Assembly (NCBI GenBank): GCA_947579605.1 | Contig: OX388324.1 | Coordinates: 19,847,746-19,911,745 of the forward strand | Length of the DNA: 64,000 bases | Reading direction: 5' to 3' | Origin: Athripsodes cinereus | Lineage: Eukaryota > Arthropoda > Insecta > Trichoptera > Leptoceridae | In this document: positions 44,902 through 52,920 of the stretch, one piece after another | Layout of the letters: each line of letters starts with the position of its first letter | Position numbering within the stretch: the first letter of the stretch is position 1 | The notes under the pieces: generated by a model | Databases searched by the model: none | What the model saw: the letters and a program-made list of their open reading frames with translations, nothing else | Told to the model about the DNA's origin: nothing | Made by a program: the position numbers and the translations under genes

Positions 44902-45274
44902 TGTTACGTAATCACCATTAGGAGGGTACTTAAGTTTGGAAGTTTAATGAATTTGAATTTTTATATTATTTTTGGTTATGGAATGTTTGGAAAATAATGA
45001 CAGGTTGTTGTTTTGGTTTTGATAAAAAGGAGAGATCTAGATAGGCTTGAAGAAAGATGTTATATAATGTGTATATAAGAAATCTGTGTGAACTGTAATA
45101 ATATGTGACGTATATATAAATAATAGATGTTGTAATATGTATTTTAAATAAATAATAATTGTAAATAAATAAAAACGTTTAAATAAATTGTTAATTTTCA
45201 AGATGTCATCCTTTTAATTGAATTCAGACTTTATTTTCCCTGACACAAGTTATAGAAAAACGATTTACGTTACA
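44902..45274 (+). repeat. Left LTR
   Basis: Begins TGTTACGTAATC and ends TTTACGTTACA, so TG...CA with short inverted ends. It contains a TATA-like TATATAAG at 45072-45079 and AATAAA at 45147-45152, the expected promoter and polyadenylation signals of a 5' LTR. Confidence 0.93.
45072..45079 (+). promoter_or_regulatory. Predicted LTR TATA box
   Basis: TATATAAG lies in the left LTR upstream of the AATAAA signal. Prediction by motif only; the transcription start is not known. Confidence 0.4.
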
Positions 45275-45275
45275 T

Positions 45276-45295
45276 TGGTGTCAGGTGTGGGGTTG
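45276..45295 (+). other. Primer-binding site
   Basis: TGGTGTCAGGTGTGGGGTTG starts one base after the LTR. It begins with TGG, the complement of the tRNA CCA end, and agrees at most positions with the complement of the 3' end of a leucine tRNA as I remember it. Minus-strand DNA synthesis would be primed here. Confidence 0.65.
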
Positions 45296-45342
45296 TGAAT
45301 CAGATATTTAAGTGCTTAGTGGAAATAAAGACTGTGTAAAAT

Positions 45343-48300
45343 ATGTCATCAAAAAAATTAACTCTACTTGACTTGAAAGTGGTGGATCTGAAGCGCGAAC
45401 TAGAAGAAAGAGACGCGGATACATCTGGAACGAAGGGTGTGCTCCAACTTCGACTAAGAAAGGTGACGGAAGAAGCAGGTGAAGATCCGGAAACATATAT
45501 CTTCGAGTTGCCTATAACCACCAGTGAGCTTTATAAAGAAATCGAAAAGAAGCTTCAAGAAAATGCTACAGCTATGAAAGAAGAAATAGAAAGGCTTCGA
45601 GAAGATTCTAGAGAAACGAAAGAAGAAATTGAAACGAAGTTTCAAGAATATTCTGTGTCCTTTGATGAAAGGATTAGCGAGTTAACAAAGCAGGTGAAAG
45701 TTTTGGAGAATCAGGCGCTTTCTTCAACAGCAAGAACGGATTTTGAGCAGAACACAACGGTGGACACAGAGTTCAAGTGTGTAGAGAGTGGTGCAACTTC
45801 AATGGTGGAGCATGTGCGTAGTGATATGCCAACTTTTGATGGAAAGAACTCTTGGGAAGAGTACTTAACTTTGTTCGAAACAGTAGCTATGATAAATGGC
45901 TGGTCGATGACAAGAAAAGCATCAGTATTGAGTATATCTTTACGAGGAGATGCTTTAAGAGTCCTTCAGATGATTCCGCTTGCGGACAGAAAAAACTTTA
46001 AATCTTTGGTTGAGAGACTGGAGATGCGATTTGGACAAAAGCATATGGAACAAGTTTATAGGTCACAGTTGAAGAATCGTGTGCAGAGGCCCAATGAAAC
46101 TCTACAGGAATTCGAGGCGGATGTAGCGCGTCTAGTGAGATGTGCATACCCTACAGTTTCTGATGATGTATGTGAAAGTCTTGCAGTAGACAAGTTTTTG
46201 GATGGACTACGAGCAAGTGAGACACAACAAGCTATAAAACTGGCTAGACCACAAACTCTTAGGGATGCTTTAACCCAAGCACTCGAATTTGAAGCTGTAA
46301 GACAATCCGTACGAGGTCACGCTCAATCCTGTGTGATGGAAGCTGTACAAGAAAATCAACCACTTTCAATAGAAGACGTAGTTAAGAAGGTTTTGGAGGC
46401 CTTGAAAGGAAAGAAGAGACAACTACGTTGCTGGGACTGTGGACAAATTGGACACCTGCGTAATCGGTGTCCAGGAAAACTAAAAAGGGTTGATGGAAAG
46501 GGGCAACTGTCGACCCGCATTGCCAATGCCTCGAAGAGATATGCAGATGTTGCGTCGTTCAGCGGACAAGTCAGCAGCATGTTTATAAATGGCAAAGTAA
46601 ATGGAAAGAATTTGAAACTTTTGTTGGACACTGGAGCAACAAAGACAATCATGAGACCTGATTTAGTTTGCGAAAAAAAACAAATAAAATCAACTAAATG
46701 GACATTACGGACGACAACTGGAGAGTCGGCGTCTGTATGCGGTGAGACAGTTGCCAACTTTCACATTGGAAGCACCATCTTCGATCATCAGGTGTTGGTG
46801 GCTGAGATAGAGGAGGAAGTTATTCTTGGAATGGATGTAATGGCGAAGTATGGATTCAAACTGGATCTGAAGAGGCGAACTCTGAAAATTGGGGATGAAG
46901 ATATTCTTGTACAAGAGCATGAAGAATTCGCTACACGTGTGCTTGCGGCAGAAGTTGTTACTATTCCAAAACAAAGTGAAATGTTAGTACGAGCCTACTT
47001 AGATTGTGACATTCCAAATGGACATGTTTTAGTAGTGGAGTCCAACGCTAATACTGAAGCTGGAAAAGGAGTGTTGATTGCGAGAGTCCTGATTCAAGCT
47101 AAAAAGGATATTTTGGTCAGGCTAATGAATATCAATGACTATCCAGTGACTATCAAAGAAGGAGTTTATTTAAGTATGTGTTCATCGGTTTCGTCAGTAA
47201 CATGTAGAGTGAGCGGTGGCCAAGTTTCTTCAGAGGAGGTACCAAAACACCTTGACGACTTAGTGAAGGAGGCTTGTAAGGAACTTACCAAGGAACAGAG
47301 CAAACAGATTAGATCCTTCATCGCTAGAAATCAGGATGTCTTCGAGAACCCAAGTCAACCCAAAGGAAGAACAAGTGTTGTTAGTCATCGAATAGACACA
47401 GGTGATGCAAGACCCATTCGTCAAGTACCCAGAAGATTACCTTTAGCAAAACGGGCGGAAGCAGATCAAATTATTCAAGATATGGAACGGGACAAGGTAA
47501 TAGAACCGTCAAGCAGTCCATGGTGTTCACCTGTAGTGCTGGTTAGGAAGAAGGATGGCTCAACTCGGTTCTGTGTTGATTTTCGCCAACTTAATAATGT
47601 TACTAAGAAGGACAGTTACCCTTTGCCTCGTATTGATGATACGTTGGACACATTGGCTGGCTGTAAAATCTTTTCAACGTTGGATTTGAAGAGTGGATAT
47701 TGGCAGGTTGGACTGGAACCTAAGGATAGAGAGAAAACAGCATTCTCTATTGGAAGTGGATTATGGCAGTTCATTGTTATGCCGTTTGGACTTTGTAACG
47801 CTCCGGCTACTTTTGAGCGTTTAATGGAAAGCGTGCTGAGAGGATTGTCGTGGGAGACTTGTTTAGTGTACCTGGATGACATCATCGTGCTTGGAAAATG
47901 TTTTGAGGAGCACTTACGAAATTTGGAACAAGTGTTTTCACGATTGAGAGCGGCCAACTTGAAACTCAATGTTAAGAAATGTACATTGTTCCGAAGACAA
48001 GTCAACTATCTGGGTCATGTTGTCTCTGAGGAAGGAGTGGCGGTGGATCCTGAGAAGATTAGAGCTGTTCAAGACTGGCCTACACCTAAAGACAAACATG
48101 AAGTAAGAAGCTTTTTAGGCTTAAGCACTTACTATCGGCGATTTGTTTTGGGCTTCGCTGATATCGCTAAACCATTGACAAAACTCACAGAAGAAAGTAA
48201 TGAATTTATATGGGATTCAAAATGCCAATGCGCGTTTGAAGAATTGAAGAAGGTATTGATTAATTCCCCGATTCTAAGTTATCCTCGAGCCGAAGGGAAT

Positions 48301-50679
48301 TTTATTCTGGATACGGATGCAAGCAACGTCGGCATTGGAAGTGTACTATCTCAGGTTCAGGATGGTCAAGAACGCGTAATTGCGTACTTCAGTAAAGTTT
48401 TGTCAAGGCCGGAACGCAACTATTGTGTAACGCGAAGAGAGTTACTTGCTGTAATCAAGTCAGTTGAGCACTTCCGCAAATACCTATATGGACGGAAATT
48501 TCTTTTAAGGACAGATCATTCGGCGCTTGTATGGCTGTTACGATTCAAGAATCCTGAAGGTCAGGTTGCAAGATGGATAGAAAGATTGCAAGAATATGAC
48601 TATGATTCTGAGCATCGAGCTGGACTTCGTCATAAAAATGCTGATGCACTGTCAAGGCGTCCATGTCCAGAGGATTACCAGCATTGTAATAAAGCGGAGG
48701 AAAGGTTCGTCATGATTCGTAGAACTACAGTCATCGATAATTTTTGGCAAGATGATGAAATTCGAGCGCACCAGTTGGAAGATCCTGACCTTGGACTTTT
48801 GATGCAGTGGAAAGAAAATGATCGAAAACCTTCATGGGAAGAAATAGCTTCATGTTCACCAAATGTTAAATCATATTGGGCACAATGGCAATCCATAGTT
48901 GTGGAAAACGGGTTGTTGAAACGTATTCTGGAAAGTGAAGATGGAACACAGCAGAAACAACAGCTATTGGTTCCAAGGAAGAGAGTTCCTGATGTCCTTA
49001 AGCTGCTTCACGATGATGTGTCTGGTGGACACTTGGGAGTTAAAAAAACTACAGAAAAAAATCGTCAGAGATTTTATTGGGTCCGTTACACTGAAGATGT
49101 AAAAGATTGGTGTAGAAGATGTGTGACTTGTGCTACTTCGAACGGACCTCAAAAACAGAGGCGTGCGCCAATGAGACAGTACAATGTAGGTAGTCCATTT
49201 GAAAGAATAGCCATCGACATAGCAGGACCGTTTCCCACAACTGAAAGAGGGAACAAGTATATTTTAGTAGCAATGGACTATTTTAGTAAATGGACAGAAG
49301 CCTATGCATTACCAAATCAAGAGGCTACCACTGTTGCTGAAATCTTGGTAAGAGAGCTGATAAGTCGTTTTGGAGTACCGTTGGAGCTTCATTCGGATCA
49401 AGGAAGAAATTTTGAGTCAGCCGTATTTCAGCAAGTATGTGAGATATTGGGAATTCGAAAAACGAGAACAACTGCTTTGCATCCACAGTCGGATGGAATG
49501 GTGGAGCGAATGAATCGAACATGTGGAAAATATCTGTCGAAGGCGGTGTCTGATCATCAGAAGGATTGGGACGAATACATCCACTTGTTCTTATTAGCCT
49601 ATCGTTCGGCAATTCATGAGACAACGGGACAAACACCAGCGAGTGTGATTTTTGGCCGTGAACTACGGTTACCTTGCGACTTGCAGTATGGATCTAAGCC
49701 TGGAGAGGATCTTGTTGGAGAAGATTATGTATCGGAACTTCGAAGAAAGATGAACGACATCCATGAACGTGTGCGGGCTAATATTCAAGTCGCTAGTGAC
49801 AGGATGAAGGAAAGATATGATGTCAAAGCTGTGGAAGGAGGGTATCAAGCTGGAGATTTAGTTTGGTTGTTCAATCCTCAACGGAGACGAGGCTATTCAC
49901 CGAAGCTTCAAAAATCCTGGGAAGGACCGTACGAGGTGATTAAAAGAATAAATGACGTTATTTATCGAATACGACGAAAATCAAATGGCAAGCCGAGGGT
50001 GGTACATTTCAATCGCTTAGCACCGTTTTTAGGAGACAATAAAAGTGAAGGAAACAACCCGATTGTTCAAGTCTGTAAAGTCCTAAGTGAAGAGAAGAGT
50101 TTTGAAGAGTTTATGAAGACGCCTCAACGAAGAATTCATCATGGTGTCACTATCGAAGTTGAGCAAGATCTTTTTGACACTCCAGAGGATTATGTTTTGG
50201 CTCATTGCTTGGCTCAGAATGCAAAATTTACTAATGGCATAGCCAAAGTTTTCAAGAAGAAGTACGGGATATTGGAAGAGATTAAGGCCAAGAGTTTGAA
50301 AATTGGAGAAGCGGTCCATCTACAGCATGGGGAACGACATATATTTTACATGGTAAATAAAGCAATCCCTGAAGAACAAACAGAGTATGTTCAGATGTGG
50401 CACTGTTTACAAAGTTTGCGGGATCAAATGTTACAAATGAATCTTACGAAGCTCAGCATACCAAGGATAAGTGGCAGTATGGATTGGAAAGTTATTCGAA
50501 ATATGATAGAAGAGATCTTCTGTAATACTGGAATTAATGTTTTAGTTTGTTGTTTTAATCCAGGGTATAGTGAGAACATCAAGAAGTCTGTACCTTGTTA
50601 TTTCTTCAAGACTTCACATTGCAGAGAGGATTCAGGATGCTCCTATCTTCATCCAGAGAATTCGTTCGGGACGAACTAA
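45343..50679 (+). CDS. Gag-Pol polyprotein with SAP, macrodomain and CCCH finger
   Basis: ATG start and a single 1778-residue frame. Visible in order: SAP-like DNA-binding motif (about 6-47); coiled coil (61-124); Gag capsid-like region (about 160-320); CCHC knuckle C363, C366, H371, C376; aspartic protease motif LLLDTGA (D429); RT with LDLKSGY (D781) and YLDD (843-846); RNase H with D992, E1033, D1058; integrase HHCC (H1223, H1230, C1260, C1263) and core D1292, D1352, E1388 with exact D-35-E spacing; GPY/F motif near 1528. Residues 1600-1740 resemble the TARG1/OARD1 macrodomain, and 1752-1770 form a CCCH finger. Function: replication and integration of the element. The accessory module may remove ADP-ribose from proteins or nucleic acids, which is inference. 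Fusion of Gag and Pol without a frameshift is seen in some Ty3/gypsy groups. No env. All key catalytic residues are present. Confidence 0.95.
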   Translation: MSSKKLTLLDLKVVDLKRELEERDADTSGTKGVLQLRLRKVTEEAGEDPETYIFELPITTSELYKEIEKKLQENATAMKEEIERLREDSRETKEEIETKFQEYSVSFDERISELTKQVKVLENQALSSTARTDFEQNTTVDTEFKCVESGATSMVEHVRSDMPTFDGKNSWEEYLTLFETVAMINGWSMTRKASVLSISLRGDALRVLQMIPLADRKNFKSLVERLEMRFGQKHMEQVYRSQLKNRVQRPNETLQEFEADVARLVRCAYPTVSDDVCESLAVDKFLDGLRASETQQAIKLARPQTLRDALTQALEFEAVRQSVRGHAQSCVMEAVQENQPLSIEDVVKKVLEALKGKKRQLRCWDCGQIGHLRNRCPGKLKRVDGKGQLSTRIANASKRYADVASFSGQVSSMFINGKVNGKNLKLLLDTGATKTIMRPDLVCEKKQIKSTKWTLRTTTGESASVCGETVANFHIGSTIFDHQVLVAEIEEEVILGMDVMAKYGFKLDLKRRTLKIGDEDILVQEHEEFATRVLAAEVVTIPKQSEMLVRAYLDCDIPNGHVLVVESNANTEAGKGVLIARVLIQAKKDILVRLMNINDYPVTIKEGVYLSMCSSVSSVTCRVSGGQVSSEEVPKHLDDLVKEACKELTKEQSKQIRSFIARNQDVFENPSQPKGRTSVVSHRIDTGDARPIRQVPRRLPLAKRAEADQIIQDMERDKVIEPSSSPWCSPVVLVRKKDGSTRFCVDFRQLNNVTKKDSYPLPRIDDTLDTLAGCKIFSTLDLKSGYWQVGLEPKDREKTAFSIGSGLWQFIVMPFGLCNAPATFERLMESVLRGLSWETCLVYLDDIIVLGKCFEEHLRNLEQVFSRLRAANLKLNVKKCTLFRRQVNYLGHVVSEEGVAVDPEKIRAVQDWPTPKDKHEVRSFLGLSTYYRRFVLGFADIAKPLTKLTEESNEFIWDSKCQCAFEELKKVLINSPILSYPRAEGNFILDTDASNVGIGSVLSQVQDGQERVIAYFSKVLSRPERNYCVTRRELLAVIKSVEHFRKYLYGRKFLLRTDHSALVWLLRFKNPEGQVARWIERLQEYDYDSEHRAGLRHKNADALSRRPCPEDYQHCNKAEERFVMIRRTTVIDNFWQDDEIRAHQLEDPDLGLLMQWKENDRKPSWEEIASCSPNVKSYWAQWQSIVVENGLLKRILESEDGTQQKQQLLVPRKRVPDVLKLLHDDVSGGHLGVKKTTEKNRQRFYWVRYTEDVKDWCRRCVTCATSNGPQKQRRAPMRQYNVGSPFERIAIDIAGPFPTTERGNKYILVAMDYFSKWTEAYALPNQEATTVAEILVRELISRFGVPLELHSDQGRNFESAVFQQVCEILGIRKTRTTALHPQSDGMVERMNRTCGKYLSKAVSDHQKDWDEYIHLFLLAYRSAIHETTGQTPASVIFGRELRLPCDLQYGSKPGEDLVGEDYVSELRRKMNDIHERVRANIQVASDRMKERYDVKAVEGGYQAGDLVWLFNPQRRRGYSPKLQKSWEGPYEVIKRINDVIYRIRRKSNGKPRVVHFNRLAPFLGDNKSEGNNPIVQVCKVLSEEKSFEEFMKTPQRRIHHGVTIEVEQDLFDTPEDYVLAHCLAQNAKFTNGIAKVFKKKYGILEEIKAKSLKIGEAVHLQHGERHIFYMVNKAIPEEQTEYVQMWHCLQSLRDQMLQMNLTKLSIPRISGSMDWKVIRNMIEEIFCNTGINVLVCCFNPGYSENIKKSVPCYFFKTSHCREDSGCSYLHPENSFGTN
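50140..50562 (+). other. TARG1/OARD1-like macrodomain within Gag-Pol
   Basis: Residues about 1600-1740. Matches to the TARG1 branch: DLF at 1609-1611, LAHCLA at 1619-1624, NGIAKVFKKKYG at 1631-1642, IFYMVNK at 1667-1673 and SIPRI at 1705-1709 followed by D1714. K1673 and D1714 are 41 residues apart, the same spacing as the catalytic K84 and D125 of human TARG1. The loop before the Asp reads S-G-S-M where I recall G-C-G-L in TARG1, and the Gly before DLF is Gln, so ligand binding may be altered. It is in frame with pol, between PBS and purine tract, so it belongs to the element and is not a captured separate gene. Confidence 0.88.
50596..50652 (+). other. CCCH zinc finger at Gag-Pol C-terminus
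   Basis: C1752-x7-C1760-x5-C1766-x3-H1770, with an aromatic YFF after the first Cys and SYLH at the end. This fits the CCCH finger class (usually C-x7/8-C-x5-C-x3-H) found in RNA-binding proteins. It ends eight residues before the stop codon. Confidence 0.75.
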
Positions 50680-50682
50680 ATT

Positions 50683-50695
50683 AAGAGGGAGGCAA
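50683..50695 (+). other. Polypurine tract
   Basis: AAGAGGGAGGCAA ends directly at the right LTR and starts three bases after the Gag-Pol stop. It would prime plus-strand synthesis. Confidence 0.75.
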
Positions 50696-51068
50696 TGTTA
50701 CGTAATCACCATTAGGAGGGTACTTAAGTTTGGAAGTTTAATGAATTTGAATTTTTATATTATTTTTGGTTATGGAATGTTTGGAAAATAATGACAGGTT
50801 GTTGTTTTGGTTTTGATAAAAAGGAGAGATCTAGATAGGCTTGAAGAAAGATGTTATATAATGTGTATATAAGAAATCTGTGTGAACTGTAATAATATGT
50901 GACGTATATATAAATAATAGATGTTGTAATATGTATTTTAAATAAATAATAATTGTAAATAAATAAAAACGTTTAAATAAATTGTTAATTTTCAAGATGT
51001 CATCCTTTTAATTGAATTCAGACTTTATTTTCCCTGACACAAGTTATAGAAAAACGATTTACGTTACA
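50696..51068 (+). repeat. Right LTR
   Basis: 373 bases, TGTTACGTAATC to TTTACGTTACA. By eye I find no difference from the left LTR. Confidence 0.93.
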
Positions 51069-51225
51069 ATATTTTACATCTTTGATTTAGTAATGAGGGT
51101 TACCACCTACCATAAATGCCTTTTTTTTGTTATTGGCACGGAGAGAACAGCTTTAATATTTTTTGCATGCAAGTAATTTGCTGGCTACCCTACGTAAGGG
51201 ATATACCGTTATGGTATAGATAAAT
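51069..51225 (+). repeat. Target duplication and REP-B, right part
   Basis: ATAT (51069-51072) is the right copy of the target duplication. REP-B then continues: TTTACATCTTTGATTTAGTA, TTATTGGCACGGAGAGAACA, GCTTTAAT and GGCTACCCTACGTAAGGGAT, ATACCGTTATGGTATAG. Confidence 0.75.
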
Positions 51226-51794
51226 AGATTATTATACAATAAAAGTATTTTGCCATCCCACAAAATCAAGCAGAGGTTGTGCTTTGAGGAACGTTATGTA
51301 TGGATTGTACCAATTTTCATTTTTACGTTTTTTTCAGACTACCAAATCGAGGTCTAGAGAAGCTTAAGATGACTGACAAACTTATTGTCAAGATAGAAAG
51401 AATAGCAAATGTATCGTTTTGGAGGCCAAGGCCCTGCAAAAGCTCCTAGACAATCGGAACCTACCTGTTTCTAGCAAATTATGTTTGCTTCATTATATGC
51501 AATCTAATATAAGACCTATTTATGTATCAAGGTAACGTATTACACGTCATTTCGTACTACTGATTAGATGTCGGTTAGTATGGGATAATTTAATTTAATA
51601 TCTTAATTTGCAACTAGAATACAATGTTGCTTATATCAAATACATAATAATGTAATTTCATACCTATGTAACTAACTAATCACTATCGAATATGATATAA
51701 TATGAACTATAGATTTGGTATATCTAGGGAAGAATATTATACTATCATTAACCGGATAATTTATCGAAAGATTTCTGGAATAGCTACTTCTATT
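51226..51794. other. AT-rich, nothing recognised
   Basis: No ORF or repeat supported. Confidence 0.5.
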
Positions 51795-52320
51795 AATACT
51801 GCAACGTCACGGCATATCAATAAGAGAGATAGCCAGCGGAATTATTGTTTGTAATGCAAAGATCGTATGCATACAGTGAAGTGTCTAATGAGGATTTTGG
51901 ATGCAAGATGGTATAAACATGTCACGAATGATGCTGTACGCCGATGCACCCAGCAGAGATCTATTATCTCCGTGGTACAGAAGAGCCGACGGTCCCTTCC
52001 TTCTAGTCATTTTCTTAGAATGCCCAATGATAGTTGGCCAAAACGAGAACTGTTCTTCCGTCCGCAAGGGCTCCGTCGTGGGAAGAGGTTTCTGCCCTGT
52101 GCTCCCGAGGGGAGATACATGCAGGTTGTCTTCTCTGTTAGTAATCTAATAAAAGTAAAGACATCCAGGATGGATGTCATGTTTCATCGCTGACTTGAAG
52201 ATGATAAGTGTCTTTTATGTGAGGTTTTACAAACACCTTCATTAAACAGGACTTAAGAAAACTTTCAGAAAAGAATGAGAAAACTTACAGGGAATCAATA
52301 ATTTGCCGGACGTTCCAAAA
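51795..52320 (-). repeat. REP-B copy split by LINE-E
   Basis: Left part (51803-51861): CAACGTCACGGCATATCAAT, AAGAGAGATAGCCAGCGGAA. Right part (52139-52320): TAATAAAAGTAAAGACATCC, AGGATGGATGTC, TCATCGCTGACTTGAAGATG, AACAGGACTTAAGAAAACTT and TTGCCGGACGTTCC. LINE-E lies between them. Confidence 0.65.
51862..52138 (+). pseudogene. LINE-E fragment
   Basis: The plus strand reads CTAATGAGGATTTTGGATGC, GATGCTGTACGCCGATGCAC, CCAATGATAGTTGGCCAAAA, TTCTTCCGTCCGCAAGGG, like 19605-20045 on the opposite strand. The frame gives L-M-R-I-L-D and M-P-N-D-S-W-P-K-R. It lacks the stretch corresponding to 19650-19745, so it has an internal deletion. Confidence 0.65.
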
Positions 52321-52324
52321 AAAT

Positions 52325-52477
52325 ATTTTTTAGTCAACAAAATCGTCTGCAGTCTGTATTTAATGCGGCTGCTAGATTGACCTACAATGCCAACAAAACT
52401 TGTCAACTCCTCTTAAAGTCTAATAAAAAATAGAGTTCATGATCATATTGACTATTTTCATGGCATGGCACCGGTGT
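52325..52477 (+). pseudogene. LINE-L (L2-like) fragment, left of LINE-K
   Basis: The plus frames encode L-Q-S-V-F-N-A-A-A-R-L-T-Y, then after a break I-E-F-M-I-I-L-T-I-F-M-A-W-H. This is the 'RLQ-V-NAAAR' followed by 'R-I-E-F-K-...FKA-H' order of L2-type RT tails. The copy resumes at 57545 beyond LINE-K. Confidence 0.65.
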
Positions 52478-52920
52478 AATAATAATAATAATAAAAAACT
52501 TTATTGCACAAAAAAAACAACAAATGAAAAAATTCAATTTAACTATACAAAAAAAAAATGTGCAATGGGCGAGTTTATCGCAGAAGCGCGATATCTTCCA
52601 ACTAACCCATTAAACAAAAACTAAAATAAAAACAATAAATAAATAAAATAAATAATTGAAGATATATACATACAAATAAATACTAAACAAATAAATATAA
52701 ATAATATATATACATACATATATAAAATTACCCAAATATAAAACAATTTCGGATACGTGACACGACATAGATGATGGGATACGGGAATAGGATAAGTGGT
52801 AGGAATGGGTCAGGATTGCTCATTGTGTATAAATATACAAAAAAAGATTTAAAACCATGGGAAACCTCTATACAAGTAGATGAGACGGAAGACTAGCAAC
52901 CATTAACTTCTTTCTTGAAG

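Larger units (their letters stand above)
44902..51068 (+). mobile_element. Complete Ty3/gypsy LTR retrotransposon with macrodomain
   Basis: This 6167-bp element has two 373-bp LTRs that I read as identical, a primer-binding site, a purine tract and one intact Gag-Pol frame of 1778 codons. It is inserted in REP-B with an ATAT duplication. The domain order RT, RNase H, integrase is that of Ty3/gypsy. There is no env-like frame. Identical LTRs and an unbroken frame indicate recent, possibly ongoing activity. The frame carries a TARG1-like macrodomain and a CCCH finger after the integrase, which is not part of the standard Ty3/gypsy layout. Confidence 0.93.

Noticed and set aside
50140..50679. 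Separate host OARD1 gene or captured exon
   Set aside because: The macrodomain is in frame with integrase without introns and lies between primer site and purine tract of an intact element, so it is part of the retroelement polyprotein.
50041..50679. Envelope gene downstream of pol
   Set aside because: No separate frame, signal peptide or transmembrane segment. The region is explained by the macrodomain and CCCH finger.
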